Below are positions 9,198-17,821 of a stretch of 64,000 bases of DNA, one piece after another. The notes beneath the pieces are model-generated. The model saw only the letters and a list, made by a program, of their open reading frames with translations. It did no database searches and was not told where the DNA came from. Origin of the DNA: Cryobacterium sp. Y11 (lineage in GTDB: Bacteria; Actinomycetota; Actinomycetes; Actinomycetales; Microbacteriaceae); assembly GCF_002929535.1 (NCBI RefSeq), contig NZ_PJJO01000060.1:124001-188000 (forward strand). Reading direction: 5' to 3'. The translations under genes were made by a program, and so were the position numbers. Each line of letters starts with the position of its first letter. The stretch's first letter is position 1.

Positions 9198-10412
9198 CTA
9201 CGCCAGGCGCGTCTGCAGGTTCTCTGCGAGCGAGGCGAGGAACTCCTCGGTGGTCTGGTAACCCTGATCGGGGCCGACCAAAAGCGCGAGATCCTTGGTC
9301 ATCTTGCCGCTTTCGACGGTCTTGATAACGACGTCCTCGAGGGTCAACGCGAACTCTGCCAGGGCCGTGTTGTTGTCGAGCTTGGCACGGTGCGACAGGC
9401 CGCGGGTCCAGGCGTAGATCGACGCGATCGGGTTGGTCGAGGTGGGCTTGCCAAGCTGGTGCTGACGGTAGTGACGGGTCACAGTACCGTGGGCGGCCTC
9501 AGCTTCGACGATCTTGCCGTCGGGGGTGGAGAGCACGCTTGTCATCAGGCCGAGCGAGCCGAAGCCCTGAGCAACGGTGTCAGATTGAACGTCGCCGTCG
9601 TAGTTCTTGCAGGCCCAGAGGTAGCCACCCTCCCACTTCATGGCCGAAGCGACCATGTCGTCGATCAGGCGGTGCTCGTAGGTGAGGCCGGCCGCTTCGT
9701 AGGCCGTCTTGAACTCGGCGTCGAAGATATCCTGGAAGATATCTTTGAACCGGCCGTCGTAGGCCTTCAGGATCGTGTTCTTGGTCGAGAGAAAGACGGG
9801 AACGTTGCGCTCGAGGCCGTACGCCAGAGTGGCACGGGCGAAGTCGGTGATCGACGAGTCGAGGTTGTACATTCCCATGGCAACACCGTCACCGGGAGCC
9901 TCGAAGACCTCGAACGTCGACGGCTTGCTGCCGTCTTCCGGGGTGAAGGTCATGCTGAGCGTGCCCTTGCCCGTGAACCGAAAGTTGGTGGCCTTGTACT
10001 GGTCGCCGTAGGCGTGACGGCTGATGATGATCGGCTTGTTCCAGCCCGGCACCAGGCGCGGGATGTTGGAAATGACGATCGGCTCACGAAAGATGGTGCC
10101 ACCGAGGATGTTGCGGATGGTGCCGTTCGGCGAGAGCCACATCTTCTTCAGGCCGAACTCTTCTACCCGAGCTTCGTCGGGCGTGATGGTCGCACACTTC
10201 ACGCCAACGCCGTGCTTCTGGATGGCGTGGGCAGCGTCGATCGTGATCTGATCGTTGGTTTCATCGCGCTTCTGAATGGAGAGGTCATAGTACTCGAGGT
10301 CAATATCGAGGTACGGGTGAATCAGCGTCTCTTTAATGGCATGCCAGATGATGCGGGTCATCTCGTCGCCATCGAGCTCGACGACCGTTCCCTCAACCTT
10401 GATCTTCGACAA
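9198..10412 (-). CDS. icd: Isocitrate dehydrogenase (NADP+), dimeric type
   Basis: This enzyme oxidatively decarboxylates isocitrate to 2-oxoglutarate in the TCA cycle and makes NADPH. The 404-residue protein is of the eukaryote-like homodimeric subfamily, shown by [14 protein letters not shown] near the start and by [19 protein letters not shown] and [12 protein letters not shown] downstream. The start is a TTG at 10412, decided by a GAGGAG ribosome binding site 6 nt upstream. No ATG lies nearby in frame. It is monocistronic, flanked by its own terminator and by a divergent GNAT gene. Confidence 0.95.
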   Translation of the reverse strand: MSKIKVEGTVVELDGDEMTRIIWHAIKETLIHPYLDIDLEYYDLSIQKRDETNDQITIDAAHAIQKHGVGVKCATITPDEARVEEFGLKKMWLSPNGTIRNILGGTIFREPIVISNIPRLVPGWNKPIIISRHAYGDQYKATNFRFTGKGTLSMTFTPEDGSKPSTFEVFEAPGDGVAMGMYNLDSSITDFARATLAYGLERNVPVFLSTKNTILKAYDGRFKDIFQDIFDAEFKTAYEAAGLTYEHRLIDDMVASAMKWEGGYLWACKNYDGDVQSDTVAQGFGSLGLMTSVLSTPDGKIVEAEAAHGTVTRHYRQHQLGKPTSTNPIASIYAWTRGLSHRAKLDNNTALAEFALTLEDVVIKTVESGKMTKDLALLVGPDQGYQTTEEFLASLAENLQTRLA

Positions 10413-10433
10413 TGAATTCTCCTCTTTACAGAT

Positions 10434-10454
10434 CGGTGGCCGTCACGGCCACCG
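10434..10454. promoter_or_regulatory. Inverted repeat in the icd leader
   Basis: CGGTGGCCGT and ACGGCCACCG flank one central base. It lies 21 bp upstream of the icd start and could be a leader hairpin or an operator. Confidence 0.4.
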
Positions 10455-10472
10455 TCGAGCTTACTAGAAGCA

Positions 10473-10487
10473 GTCAACTATCTTGAC
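10473..10487. promoter_or_regulatory. Palindrome GTCAA-N5-TTGAC upstream of icd
   Basis: A 5-bp perfect inverted repeat with a 5-bp spacer lies in the AT-rich divergent promoter region between icd and the GNAT gene. It may be a regulator site or part of the icd -35 region. Confidence 0.3.
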
Positions 10488-10560
10488 ATCGAGATAAATT
10501 CAGCGGATGAATTGCCGGTGTCAAAGCGCCGTTCGACTACCGACGACACCGGGCGCACGT

Positions 10561-10566
10561 TAGCCT
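10561..10566 (+). promoter_or_regulatory. -10 box of leaderless GNAT gene
   Basis: TAGCCT begins 12 nt upstream of the ATG at 10573. Confidence 0.55.
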
Positions 10567-10572
10567 GAGCAT

Positions 10573-11025
10573 ATGGGTGAGCTGAAGCTGGAAGAACTAT
10601 CCGCACGTAACATCGTTGCGGCCAACAATCTGAGCCTAAAGCCGGGCCAGGAGCAGTTCATTGCGCCGGTCTCCTACTCGGTGGCTGCTTCGGTGATTAA
10701 CCCGGCCACCTCGTGGCAGCGTGTGGTACTTCTCGACGGTGTCGTCGCGGGTTTCATCCACGGCAATTTCGATCCCAACTCTGAGCATGAAGAATTTCGC
10801 GCTTGTATCTGGCGCATCAACGTCAACGCGGAAACCCAGGGGCAGGGCGTCGGTAAGTTCGCCGCCGAAGCCCTCGCAGACGAAGCTCGCGAGCGCGGCT
10901 TCGACCACGTCAACGTCATTTGGGAGCCCGGCACCGACGGTCCGGAGGCCTTCTTCCACCGCCTCGGCTTCGTCGACGTCGGCGAAACCCAGTACGGCGA
11001 AGTCATCGGTTCGCTGAAGCTGTAA
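10573..11025 (+). CDS. GNAT family N-acetyltransferase
   Basis: This is a 150-residue protein with the acetyl-CoA binding signature of the GNAT fold: INVNAETQGQGVGKFAAEALADEA (about residues 79-102) contains the Q-x-x-G-x-G/A loop. The end (AFFHRLGFVDVGETQYGEV) is the usual beta-6/beta-7 closing region. It would transfer acetyl from acetyl-CoA to an amine, but the acceptor is unknown. It has a leaderless promoter and is followed 22 bp later by the alkyltransferase-like gene, probably in one transcript. Confidence 0.85.
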   Translation: MGELKLEELSARNIVAANNLSLKPGQEQFIAPVSYSVAASVINPATSWQRVVLLDGVVAGFIHGNFDPNSEHEEFRACIWRINVNAETQGQGVGKFAAEALADEARERGFDHVNVIWEPGTDGPEAFFHRLGFVDVGETQYGEVIGSLKL

Positions 11026-11047
11026 CCCGGTCAACCGCAACCCGCGC

Positions 11048-11455
11048 ATGACCGAGCCCGACGACTTCGTCTCCCGCGTGCTCGATGTCGTCGATTCCAT
11101 CCCACCGGGCCGAGTGATGACCTACGGCGCAGTCGCCGCGCAACTCGGCTCTCGCGCCGCCCGCGCCGTCGGCCAAGTTATGACCCGCTACGGTTCCGAC
11201 GTGGCCTGGTGGCGAGTGATTCGCGCGGGCGGGCATCCGCCGATCGGGCATGAGACGCTGGCGCTGCCACACTACGAGGCCGAGCACACGCCGCTGATAG
11301 TGTCACACACGTCAACCACCACAGCGGATGCCGCCTACCGCGTCGACTACGCCGCCGCCCGTTGGTCACCACCTGCAGTCGATGCCGCGCACCTAGCGCA
11401 GTCAACGACGCCGCCACCCGCTGGTCACCACCCGCAGCCGATGCCGCGCACCTAG
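11048..11455 (+). CDS. Alkyltransferase-like (ATL, MGMT-family) DNA-binding protein
   Basis: The first ~85 residues match the C-terminal DNA-binding domain of O6-alkylguanine transferases (GRVMTYGAVAAQLGS, then RAVGQVMTRY). The active-site PCHR motif is replaced by a sequence around WWRVIRAGG with no cysteine. ATL proteins bind alkylated guanine and flag it for nucleotide excision repair instead of repairing it directly. The tail of about 45 residues comes from a 59-bp tandem repeat (11342-11495) that is not a multiple of three, so the reading frame shifts between copies and the present C-terminus is secondary. It probably forms a transcript with the GNAT gene. Confidence 0.75.
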   Translation: MTEPDDFVSRVLDVVDSIPPGRVMTYGAVAAQLGSRAARAVGQVMTRYGSDVAWWRVIRAGGHPPIGHETLALPHYEAEHTPLIVSHTSTTTADAAYRVDYAAARWSPPAVDAAHLAQSTTPPPAGHHPQPMPRT

Positions 11456-11495
11456 CGCAGTCAACGACGCCGCCACCCGCTGGTCACCACCCGCA
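11342..11495. repeat. 59-bp tandem repeat, 2.6 copies
   Basis: Copy 1 (11342-11400) differs from copy 2 (11401-11459) at six positions. Copy 3 (11460-11495) is identical to copy 2 for 36 bp and then stops. The array covers the 3' end of the ATL gene and just reaches the 3' end of the convergent membrane-protein gene. Confidence 0.9.
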
Positions 11496-11906
11496 CAGCT
11501 CCCAGTCGACTCGTGCTGAACCGCACTCAACCTTCCCGGTGATCTCCTGGGTTCCGGGGCCGGTCGGCACTCCGAAGTCCCGCCCAACGTCGACGTTGGG
11601 TGACATCACGGCATAGGAGTCGACCGTGAACGTCTCTTTCTGCGACGTGAAATAGCCATCGCCCTGTTGCGACGCTGTGGCGACAGCGAGCGCCGTACCG
11701 CCCGAAACCAGGCCGGCACCGATGAGGCCGAGCACCGTGACCAGTATGAGCATGATGATCAGTATGAGCATGATGATCAGTATGAGCATGATGATCAGTC
11801 CGGGCCGTGCCTCGGGCCGTGCTCCGGACCGTGCGCGGGGCGGGTTCGTGGGCGGTGAATCGGGAGGGGTCAATTCGAGCGGGGTTGGCGGGTTCATGTT
11901 GCGCAT
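11484..11906 (-). CDS. Small membrane-anchored protein with repeat-encoded helix
   Basis: A 140-residue protein of unknown function. A Pro-rich cytoplasmic head (residues 1-35) precedes one long hydrophobic helix containing a six-residue unit (IIMLIL) repeated three times, then an extracytoplasmic domain. The part DGYFTSQKETFTVDSYAVMSPNVDVG resembles the start of actinobacterial hypothetical membrane proteins, as recalled from memory. If so, the C-terminus here is unusually short and may have been truncated near the 59-bp repeat. An alternative start at 11897 is equally possible. It converges on the ATL gene. Confidence 0.55.
   Translation of the reverse strand: MRNMNPPTPLELTPPDSPPTNPPRARSGARPEARPGLIIMLILIIMLILIIMLILVTVLGLIGAGLVSGGTALAVATASQQGDGYFTSQKETFTVDSYAVMSPNVDVGRDFGVPTGPGTQEITGKVECGSARVDWELCGW
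11742..11799. repeat. 18-bp tandem repeat, 3.2 copies, in a membrane helix
   Basis: The unit cagtatgagcatgatgat is perfectly repeated at 11742, 11760 and 11778, followed by four more bases. It is in frame and encodes the IIMLIL repeats of the transmembrane helix. Confidence 0.95.
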
Positions 11907-12038
11907 CGTCTTGCGGCCTCGCTAGACAACTTCATTCCGCGGACGGAAAGTCCGTATCCAGCATCCCCCTCCTCCGCACGTCTGACCAGTGGCCAACGGC
12001 CCAAGTATGGCGTGCTGTGCAGACCGTCTGCGCGGTGC

Positions 12039-12044
12039 TACCGT
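12039..12044 (+). promoter_or_regulatory. -10 box of leaderless cupin gene
   Basis: TACCGT begins 12 nt upstream of the ATG at 12051. Confidence 0.5.
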
Positions 12045-12050
12045 GCTGGC

Positions 12051-12404
12051 ATGCAGAGCGATCCGGTCGTCACCAACCCGCAGTTCTACCGGGTGATCTT
12101 CGAAAACGAGCGCGTACGGGTGCTCGAATACCTCGACCGGCCCGGCGACGAAACGACGCAGCATCGACACCCGGACAGCGTCATGTTCACCCTCACCGCG
12201 TTCACCCGGCGGCTATCCACCGGCGGCCGATCCATCGACGTCGACCTGCCAGAGGGCGTCGCGCGGTGGCTTCCCGCGCAAGAGCATTCCGGGGCGAACA
12301 TCGGCGAGACGGCCACGCACGCCATTTTCGTGGAACTCAAAGAACCCGCCCCGGCCCCACTCGTCCCCGGATCCCCTGGGTATCTCGGTCCCCTCCCCGA
12401 CTAA
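12051..12404 (+). CDS. Cupin-like protein
   Basis: This encodes 117 residues predicted to form a small beta-barrel. FENERVRVLEYLDRPGDETTQHRHPDSVMFTL (about residues 13-44) has the G-x5-H-x-H type metal-binding pattern of cupins, and THAIFVELKEP supplies a second half-motif with His. The in-frame extension to 12012 is discarded because of the -10 box 12 nt before the ATG at 12051. Members of this group are often annotated only as cytoplasmic or cupin proteins, and the substrate is unknown. Its 3' end faces repeat locus 1. Confidence 0.65.
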   Translation: MQSDPVVTNPQFYRVIFENERVRVLEYLDRPGDETTQHRHPDSVMFTLTAFTRRLSTGGRSIDVDLPEGVARWLPAQEHSGANIGETATHAIFVELKEPAPAPLVPGSPGYLGPLPD

Positions 12405-12412
12405 CCGCGTCT

Positions 12413-12832
12413 GACTTTCGCGAAGCGTGGGAGCTGCGCCGCTGCGCGGGAGGCCGAACTCCCGCGCAGCGGCGCAGTCCCCGCGTGACGGGTGACGCGG
12501 GAGTTCTGGCCTGGCCCGAACTCCCACGTACTGGCGCGGCTCCCGCGTAGCGTGCTCGGCCGCGACCCCCGTCCTACCGAAAGTCCCGCGTACCGGCGCA
12601 CCTCCCGCGCAGCGTGCCGCAGCCGAACGGATGCCCGCGTCGCGATCTCCCGCGCACGGGCGTAGGTCCCGCGTACCGGCACACCTCCCGCGCAGCCCGA
12701 CTTCGCAGACCGCCAGCGTTGGACAATGGGGGGCTCGGCAAGCTCGGCCAGCGGAAGTGGCCGCGTTTCGCAGACAGCCAGTGTTGGACTCGGGGGGTCT
12801 CGGCTAGCTCGACCAGCGGAAGTGGAAGGTGC
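12413..12832. repeat. Composite intergenic repeat, locus 1 (CG-rich units plus 65-bp units)
   Basis: This 430-bp gap between convergent genes holds two repeat types and no supported gene. About eight degenerate units of the form TCCCGCGYAnYGGCGCA lie at 12434-12695. Two copies of a 65-bp unit follow, starting at 12702 and 12767, each beginning TTCGCAGACMGCCAG and ending CTCGRCCAGCGGAAGTGG. The same pair of repeat types occurs again at 51296-51890. Confidence 0.85.
12434..12477. repeat. Perfect 19-bp hairpin in repeat locus 1
   Basis: CTGCGCCGCTGCGCGGGAG and its exact reverse complement flank the six-base loop gccgaa. It follows the cupin gene by 29 bp and could also serve as a terminator. 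Confidence 0.85.
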
Positions 12833-12834
12833 GC

Positions 12835-14658
12835 CTACACCAGGGAGTCGCGCCAGGCGGCGTGCATGGTGGCGAAGCGGCCGGCTCCCGAGATGAGGTC
12901 GTTCGGGGTGCCGTCCTCCACGATGCGGCCGTGCTCCATCACGAGCACCCGGTCGGCGATTGCCACCGTCGATAGGCGGTGGGCGATGATCACCGCGGTG
13001 CGATCGGCGAGCAACGTCTGCAGCGCCTCTTGCACGAGCCGTTCGCTCGGAATGTCGAGCGACGACGTAGCCTCATCGAGGATGAGTACCGCTGGGTTGG
13101 CGAGAAACGCGCGCGCAAACGAGATCAGCTGACGTTGTCCGGCCGACACCCGCCCGCCACGCTTGTTCACGTCAGTGTCATAGCCATTCGGTAGATTCTC
13201 GATGAAGGCGTGAGCACCGACGGCGGCCGCGGCGGCGCGAATCTCCAGCGCCGAGGCATCCGGTTTGCCGATGGCGATGTTCTCGGCGACCGAGCCGCTG
13301 AACAGATACGCCTCCTGGGTGACCATGACGATCGCGCGCCGTAGGTCTTTGGGGTGCAGGTCGCGCAGGTCGACGTCGTCGAGCCGCACGCAACCATTCG
13401 TTGGGTCGTAGAACCGGCTCATCAGCTTGGCGAGCGTCGATTTGCCGGCGCCGGTCGACCCGACCAGGGCGATGGTCTGCCCGGCCGGAATGTCGAGGTC
13501 GAAGTGCGGCAGAATCTCCCGATCAGCCTGGTAGGCGAACTGCACGTTCTCGAACCGCACCCGCCCGCGAGCCTCCCAGAGATCAACCGGGGTGACTGGA
13601 TCGGGCACGCCGGGTCGTTCCTCGAGCACGCCGGAGATCTTCTCGAGCGCCGCCGCTGCCGACTGGTAGGAGTTGTAGAACATCGCCATCTCCTCCATTG
13701 GGTCAAAGAACCGGCGGGTATAGAGCAGCGTCGCGAGCAGCGCGCCGATGGCGAGCTGGCCATCGGCCACCCGAAAACCACCCACGAGCAGCACGGCAGC
13801 GACCGTGACGTTGCCGATGAGAACGAGCCCCGGGTCGAAGACCCCGAACAGCTGGATGACACGCGCGTTGACCATGCGGTAGCTTTCGACGAGCTTGCCG
13901 AACACGCTCTCGTTGTGCTTTTCGGTGCGAAAGGCCTTCACGGCGCGAATGCCGGTCATGGTCTCGACGAACTTCACGATCAGGCTCGCCGAGGCGACCC
14001 TGGACTGCCGAAACAGGCTCTGCGAGCGCACCTGAAACCACCGAGTGAGGATGACCAGCGGCAGCAGCGCGCCGAGCAACACGAGTCCGCTGGTTCCGTC
14101 GAGCAGCACGAGCGCGATCGCGGTGAATGACATATAGAGGATGCCTTGCACCAGCTGGTTGATGCCGGAGTCCAGCAGCTCCCGAATCGCGTCGAGGTCG
14201 CTGGTCTGACGCGAGATGATGCGGCCAGACGTGTAGGACTCGTGAAATTCGAGGCTGAGTTTCTGGGTGTGCAGAAAGACTCGCTTGCGCAGGTCGATCA
14301 GCACGGCCTGGCTGATCCGGGCGCTCAGCACGGTGTACCACGCGATCAGCAGCGCGCCCAGAACTCCGGCGACGAGGTAGACCCCGCCGGTTGCGGCCAG
14401 TGGTAGCCAGTCTTGCTCCCGCAGCGCCGGCAGCCCGCGGTCGATACCAAAAGCGATCAGCGCCGGGCCAGCCACCTGCGCGGCGGTCGACACGACCACG
14501 ACGAGCATGGCGAGCACGACTTTGCTGCGCACCGGAAACAGCAGCGAGCCGAGCAGCTGCAGCGATCGCGCCCGAATCTGCTTGCTTTCGGCCTTGGTGA
14601 AGTCGTGGCGTTCCTCGCCGTTGACGCCGTTCACGCTTGAATTGGCCGTGACACTCAC
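12835..14658 (-). CDS. ABC exporter subunit B (membrane plus ATPase), catalytic half
   Basis: A 607-residue type IV ABC exporter half: six membrane helices (about residues 45-330) followed by an ATPase domain with Walker [10 protein letters not shown] near residue 400 and Walker [12 protein letters not shown] with the catalytic glutamate. The signature motif is VSAGQ instead of LSGGQ. The GTG start overlaps the stop of the upstream subunit by 4 bp, so the two are translationally coupled and surely form a heterodimer. It probably exports a drug, lipid or peptide, with no direct evidence for which. The gene ends against repeat locus 1. Confidence 0.9.
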   Translation of the reverse strand: MSVTANSSVNGVNGEERHDFTKAESKQIRARSLQLLGSLLFPVRSKVVLAMLVVVVSTAAQVAGPALIAFGIDRGLPALREQDWLPLAATGGVYLVAGVLGALLIAWYTVLSARISQAVLIDLRKRVFLHTQKLSLEFHESYTSGRIISRQTSDLDAIRELLDSGINQLVQGILYMSFTAIALVLLDGTSGLVLLGALLPLVILTRWFQVRSQSLFRQSRVASASLIVKFVETMTGIRAVKAFRTEKHNESVFGKLVESYRMVNARVIQLFGVFDPGLVLIGNVTVAAVLLVGGFRVADGQLAIGALLATLLYTRRFFDPMEEMAMFYNSYQSAAAALEKISGVLEERPGVPDPVTPVDLWEARGRVRFENVQFAYQADREILPHFDLDIPAGQTIALVGSTGAGKSTLAKLMSRFYDPTNGCVRLDDVDLRDLHPKDLRRAIVMVTQEAYLFSGSVAENIAIGKPDASALEIRAAAAAVGAHAFIENLPNGYDTDVNKRGGRVSAGQRQLISFARAFLANPAVLILDEATSSLDIPSERLVQEALQTLLADRTAVIIAHRLSTVAIADRVLVMEHGRIVEDGTPNDLISGAGRFATMHAAWRDSLV

Positions 14659-16517
14659 AGCGATCCCTCCGCTCGAGAAGATTCTCTTCGTTCTTCGTCT
14701 TCAAGGCTGGAGATGACGAAGGTGTAGTGCGGGCTGCTGCGCAGCAGCTCCGAGTGGGTGCCGACGGCGGTGATGCGGCCGTCTTCAAGCAGCGCCACCC
14801 GGTCGGCGAGCATGACCGTCGACGGTCGATGCGCCACGATCAGCGCGGTCGTGTCGACCAACACCTCGCGCAGTGCGTTCTCCACGAGCGATTCGGTGTT
14901 CACGTCGAGGGCTGACAGCGGGTCGTCCAAAATGAGAACGGATGGCCGCGCCGCGACCGCGCGGGCGAGCGCGAGGCGCTGCCGCTGGCCACCCGAGAGG
15001 CTCATGCCTTCCTCACCGACGAGGGTGTCGACACCGAGCGGCAGATCGTGCACGAAACCGGCCTGAGCGATCTGCAGTGCTTGCGCGAGCACGGCATCCG
15101 CTTCGGGGCTGTCCTGCGCGAATTCGGCGCGCCCGAGCAGAACGTTGTCACGAACGGATGCCGAGAACAGCGTTGCGTCCTCGAATGCCATCGCCAGGTG
15201 GCTGCGCAGTTCCTCGCGACTGAACGCCCGCACGTCGACACCATCGAGCGTCACAGCTCCGGCTGTCACGTCATACAGCCGGGTCGTGAGCGCCGTCATG
15301 GTTGATTTTCCCGAGCCGGTCAGACCGACCAGCGCCATGGTCTCCCCCGGTTCCAGCACGAGGTCGATGCCATCGAGCAGGTCGGGAAAACGCTCGGGCG
15401 AATCCGGGTAGCGAAAATGCACATTGTCGAAGGCGAGTCGGCCGCGCGGCGCGGGCAGGGTGGACGGCGCGAGGGGGTCGGTGATCTCGTTCGGGGTATC
15501 GAGAATGTCAAAGAATCGGTCGGTCGCGGTGCGCGAGTCGAAGGTCATTGACAGCAAAAACCCGATCGACTCCACCGGAAACCGCAGCACGGTCGCGGTC
15601 GCAAAAAACGCCAGCAACTCGCCACCGCTTAAATCGCCCTGGCTAGTGAGCCACACGCCGGCCACGAGGCAGAGCGCGAACGCGACATCGGGAACAAGCA
15701 GCAGCCAGAGCCAGATGCCAGCGATGGCGCGAGCCTTCTCGATCTCGGTGCCGCGCAGGCTTTCCGCTTGCGAGGCAAAGTTCTTCAGCGCAAACGAGCC
15801 GCGCCCGAACGCCTTGAGCACGCGAATACCGTGCACGGATTCCTCGACGGCGGTCGCAAGGTCGCCGGCTTGATCTTGGCTGCGGCGGGCGATGACCGAG
15901 TACTTCTCCTCAAAGACGTAGCCGTAGATCCAGATCGGGATGGAGCAGACCACGAAGATCACGCCGAGCAGCCAGTGCATCCAGAGCAGAATCGCGACGC
16001 CGACGACGATGGTGAGAAAGTTGACCACGAGCAACACAAGCCCGAACGACACCCAGCGTCGAATCAGGTTGAGGTCACTCACGGCACGCGAAAGCAGCTG
16101 GCCGCTCGGCCAGCGGTCGTGAAAACTCACCGGCAGGTCTTGCAGCCGGGAATAGAGATGGTTGCGCATGCGCGCTTCGATGTGAGTGCCTGGGGTCAGC
16201 ACAAACCAGCGGCGCAGGGCGATCATGATCGCCTCGACCACGCCGAGACCAAGCACAATCCAGACGGCCGTCCAGATTTGCGAAGAGCTGTCGCCCCTGC
16301 CAATGGAACTGAGCGGGCCGTCGACCAGCCAGGAAAGCACCTGCGGAATGGCGAGGGCGACGAGCCCAGCGAGGAGGGCGGAGACCATGCCAAGGTAAAT
16401 GCGCGGCATCGCTGGCTTGGCGTAGGGGTAGAGACGCAGCAGGGTGCGAAAGGTGTTGCCGCGGTTTGCAGCATCGTTGACGTGGTGCGGTTGCGCCGGA
16501 GGGGCGGTGGTAGTCAT
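14655..16517 (-). CDS. ABC exporter subunit A, degenerate-site half
   Basis: A 620-residue partner of the preceding exporter half, with an N-terminal six-helix domain and a C-terminal ATPase. Walker A is GLTGSGKST and the signature is a perfect LSGGQ. Walker B reads [11 protein letters not shown], with Asp where the catalytic Glu should be. Together with the VSAGQ signature of the partner this gives one degenerate and one competent ATP site, as in TM287/288-type exporters. It is the first gene of the pair; a 44-codon ORF lies 243 bp upstream on the same strand. Confidence 0.9.
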   Translation of the reverse strand: MTTTAPPAQPHHVNDAANRGNTFRTLLRLYPYAKPAMPRIYLGMVSALLAGLVALAIPQVLSWLVDGPLSSIGRGDSSSQIWTAVWIVLGLGVVEAIMIALRRWFVLTPGTHIEARMRNHLYSRLQDLPVSFHDRWPSGQLLSRAVSDLNLIRRWVSFGLVLLVVNFLTIVVGVAILLWMHWLLGVIFVVCSIPIWIYGYVFEEKYSVIARRSQDQAGDLATAVEESVHGIRVLKAFGRGSFALKNFASQAESLRGTEIEKARAIAGIWLWLLLVPDVAFALCLVAGVWLTSQGDLSGGELLAFFATATVLRFPVESIGFLLSMTFDSRTATDRFFDILDTPNEITDPLAPSTLPAPRGRLAFDNVHFRYPDSPERFPDLLDGIDLVLEPGETMALVGLTGSGKSTMTALTTRLYDVTAGAVTLDGVDVRAFSREELRSHLAMAFEDATLFSASVRDNVLLGRAEFAQDSPEADAVLAQALQIAQAGFVHDLPLGVDTLVGEEGMSLSGGQRQRLALARAVAARPSVLILDDPLSALDVNTESLVENALREVLVDTTALIVAHRPSTVMLADRVALLEDGRITAVGTHSELLRSSPHYTFVISSLEDEERRESSRAEGSL

Positions 16518-16760
16518 GATCCAGTCCTGATAGCGGTGCGGCTGAGCTTGGAGTGCAGGGCGCAGCGGATGACTCTGGTCGCCGGGACCAAACGGTTCCG
16601 GTAACGGTGGATGTACTCATGGCGGCGTGCACCCGAGAAGCGGGATGCGACGAACGCGTCAGTGGGCAGTTACGGGCTGCCCCGGCGGCTGTGCTGAGCG
16701 GATGCTCACTGGCCGGCCGATCTCTGCTTCGGCACCGAGCCGAGCGGGACGAGGAGGCTG

Positions 16761-16895
16761 CTAGTCGACAAACGCCACAGCGGTGGCGAGACTGGCGGCA
16801 GCGAGGCCGGCGGAGGCACGAAACCGGGGCAACGCACCAAAGCGAGCGCCGTCGTTCGCAACCATTGCGAGCGTGATCGGTGCTGTCTTTGTCAT
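16761..16895 (-). CDS. Small hypothetical protein (44 aa) upstream of the ABC exporter
   Basis: The ORF starts with ATG at 16895 and ends with TAG at 16761-16763. A full AGGAGG sequence (16901-16906) lies 5 nt upstream of the start, the best ribosome binding site in this region. The product begins MTKTAPITLAMVANDGA and has an Ala-rich hydrophobic second half (ASAGLAAASLATAVAFV). I do not recognise it. It could be a short membrane peptide, a leader peptide or an exporter substrate. The rest of the 605-bp gap between the exporter genes and the DedA gene holds nothing else I can support. Confidence 0.5.
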   Translation of the reverse strand: MTKTAPITLAMVANDGARFGALPRFRASAGLAAASLATAVAFVD

Positions 16896-17122
16896 GTCTG
16901 CCTCCTGGGCGCCTAAAGTACCGTGTGTCTCATGCCCCCCGGATCAGGCAGCCTTCCAGAATATGGTGAAAGGGGGGTAGAACGCAAGGCATTTCTCGTC
17001 TGACAGCATCCGTTTGGCGAAAGTTCTCTCAAAGTTTCCCGAATCCGTCCCGTAGTCTGGGGTCAACGTTTATCGCGCGCACGGGCAACACTCTGCCGTC
17101 GCCACCTCGGAAGGACTTCTTC

Positions 17123-17812
17123 ATGCTGCCCACTCTGTTCGGAATCGATTTTCTCGACTCTGAGTGGCTGATCGGCTGGTTTGGATCCTTCGTGCTGCTC
17201 GGCGTCGCCGCTGTCGTGTTCATTGAGACCGGACTTCTCGTGCTGTCGTTTCTGCCGGGCGATTCCCTGCTCTTCACCGTAGGGCTGCTCACCGCCACCG
17301 GCGTCGTTCCCCTCCCGATCTGGCTCACCTGCATGGTCATCTTCGTTGCCGCCTTTGCCGGCGACCAGCTCGCCTATGTCATTGGGCGAAAAGCGGGCCC
17401 AGCGGTGTTCTCGCGGGAGAAAAACCGGTTCTTCAACCCGAAGAATGTCGAGCGCACCAACGCCTTCTTCGTCAAGCACGGCGGCAAGGCCATCATCATG
17501 GCCCGCTTTCTGCCGATCTTTCGCGCCTTTGTGCCCGTCGCGGCTGGCGTGGGCAAGATGCGCTACCGCACCTTCGTGACCTATAACGCGATTGGTGCGT
17601 TCGCCTGGGGCGTCGGCCTCACCCTGGTCGGGTTCTTCCTCGGCAAGATCGCTTTCGTCGCCGCGTACAGCGAATACTTCATCATCGGCATTATTTTGCT
17701 CTCCGGAATCCCTATTCTGACCGAACTGGGCAAGGCCGCACGCACGACGGTCAAGGAACGCCGTACGGCGGCTCGGGTGCTGCCGACTATCCCGGCCGAC
17801 CTGCGCGAGTAG
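17123..17812 (+). CDS. DedA family membrane protein
   Basis: A 229-residue DedA/SNARE-associated membrane protein, a family linked to undecaprenyl-phosphate or phospholipid flipping and membrane homeostasis. Conserved features are the FLPGDSLLFTVG segment (about 55-66), GDQLAYVIGRKAGP (about 88-101) and the basic RFLPIFRAFVPVAAGVGKM motif (about 132-150). The start ATG at 17123 follows a GGAAGGA ribosome binding site by 7 nt. It converges on the leucine dehydrogenase gene with a 9-bp gap. Confidence 0.9.
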   Translation: MLPTLFGIDFLDSEWLIGWFGSFVLLGVAAVVFIETGLLVLSFLPGDSLLFTVGLLTATGVVPLPIWLTCMVIFVAAFAGDQLAYVIGRKAGPAVFSREKNRFFNPKNVERTNAFFVKHGGKAIIMARFLPIFRAFVPVAAGVGKMRYRTFVTYNAIGAFAWGVGLTLVGFFLGKIAFVAAYSEYFIIGIILLSGIPILTELGKAARTTVKERRTAARVLPTIPADLRE

Positions 17813-17821
17813 CGGCGCCCG

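Noticed and set aside
9030..10415. Long plus-strand ORF (461 codons) opposite icd
   Set aside because: It is the antisense shadow of a clearly conserved gene in high-GC DNA, and its translation shows no family resemblance.
12405..12834. Coding frames through the CG-rich repeat region
   Set aside because: All frames are Arg/Pro/Ala-rich products of repeated units, without start signals.
16553..16876. Plus-strand ORF of 107 codons in the gap before the DedA gene
   Set aside because: No ribosome binding site and an arginine-rich composition; the opposite strand carries the better-supported 44-codon ORF.
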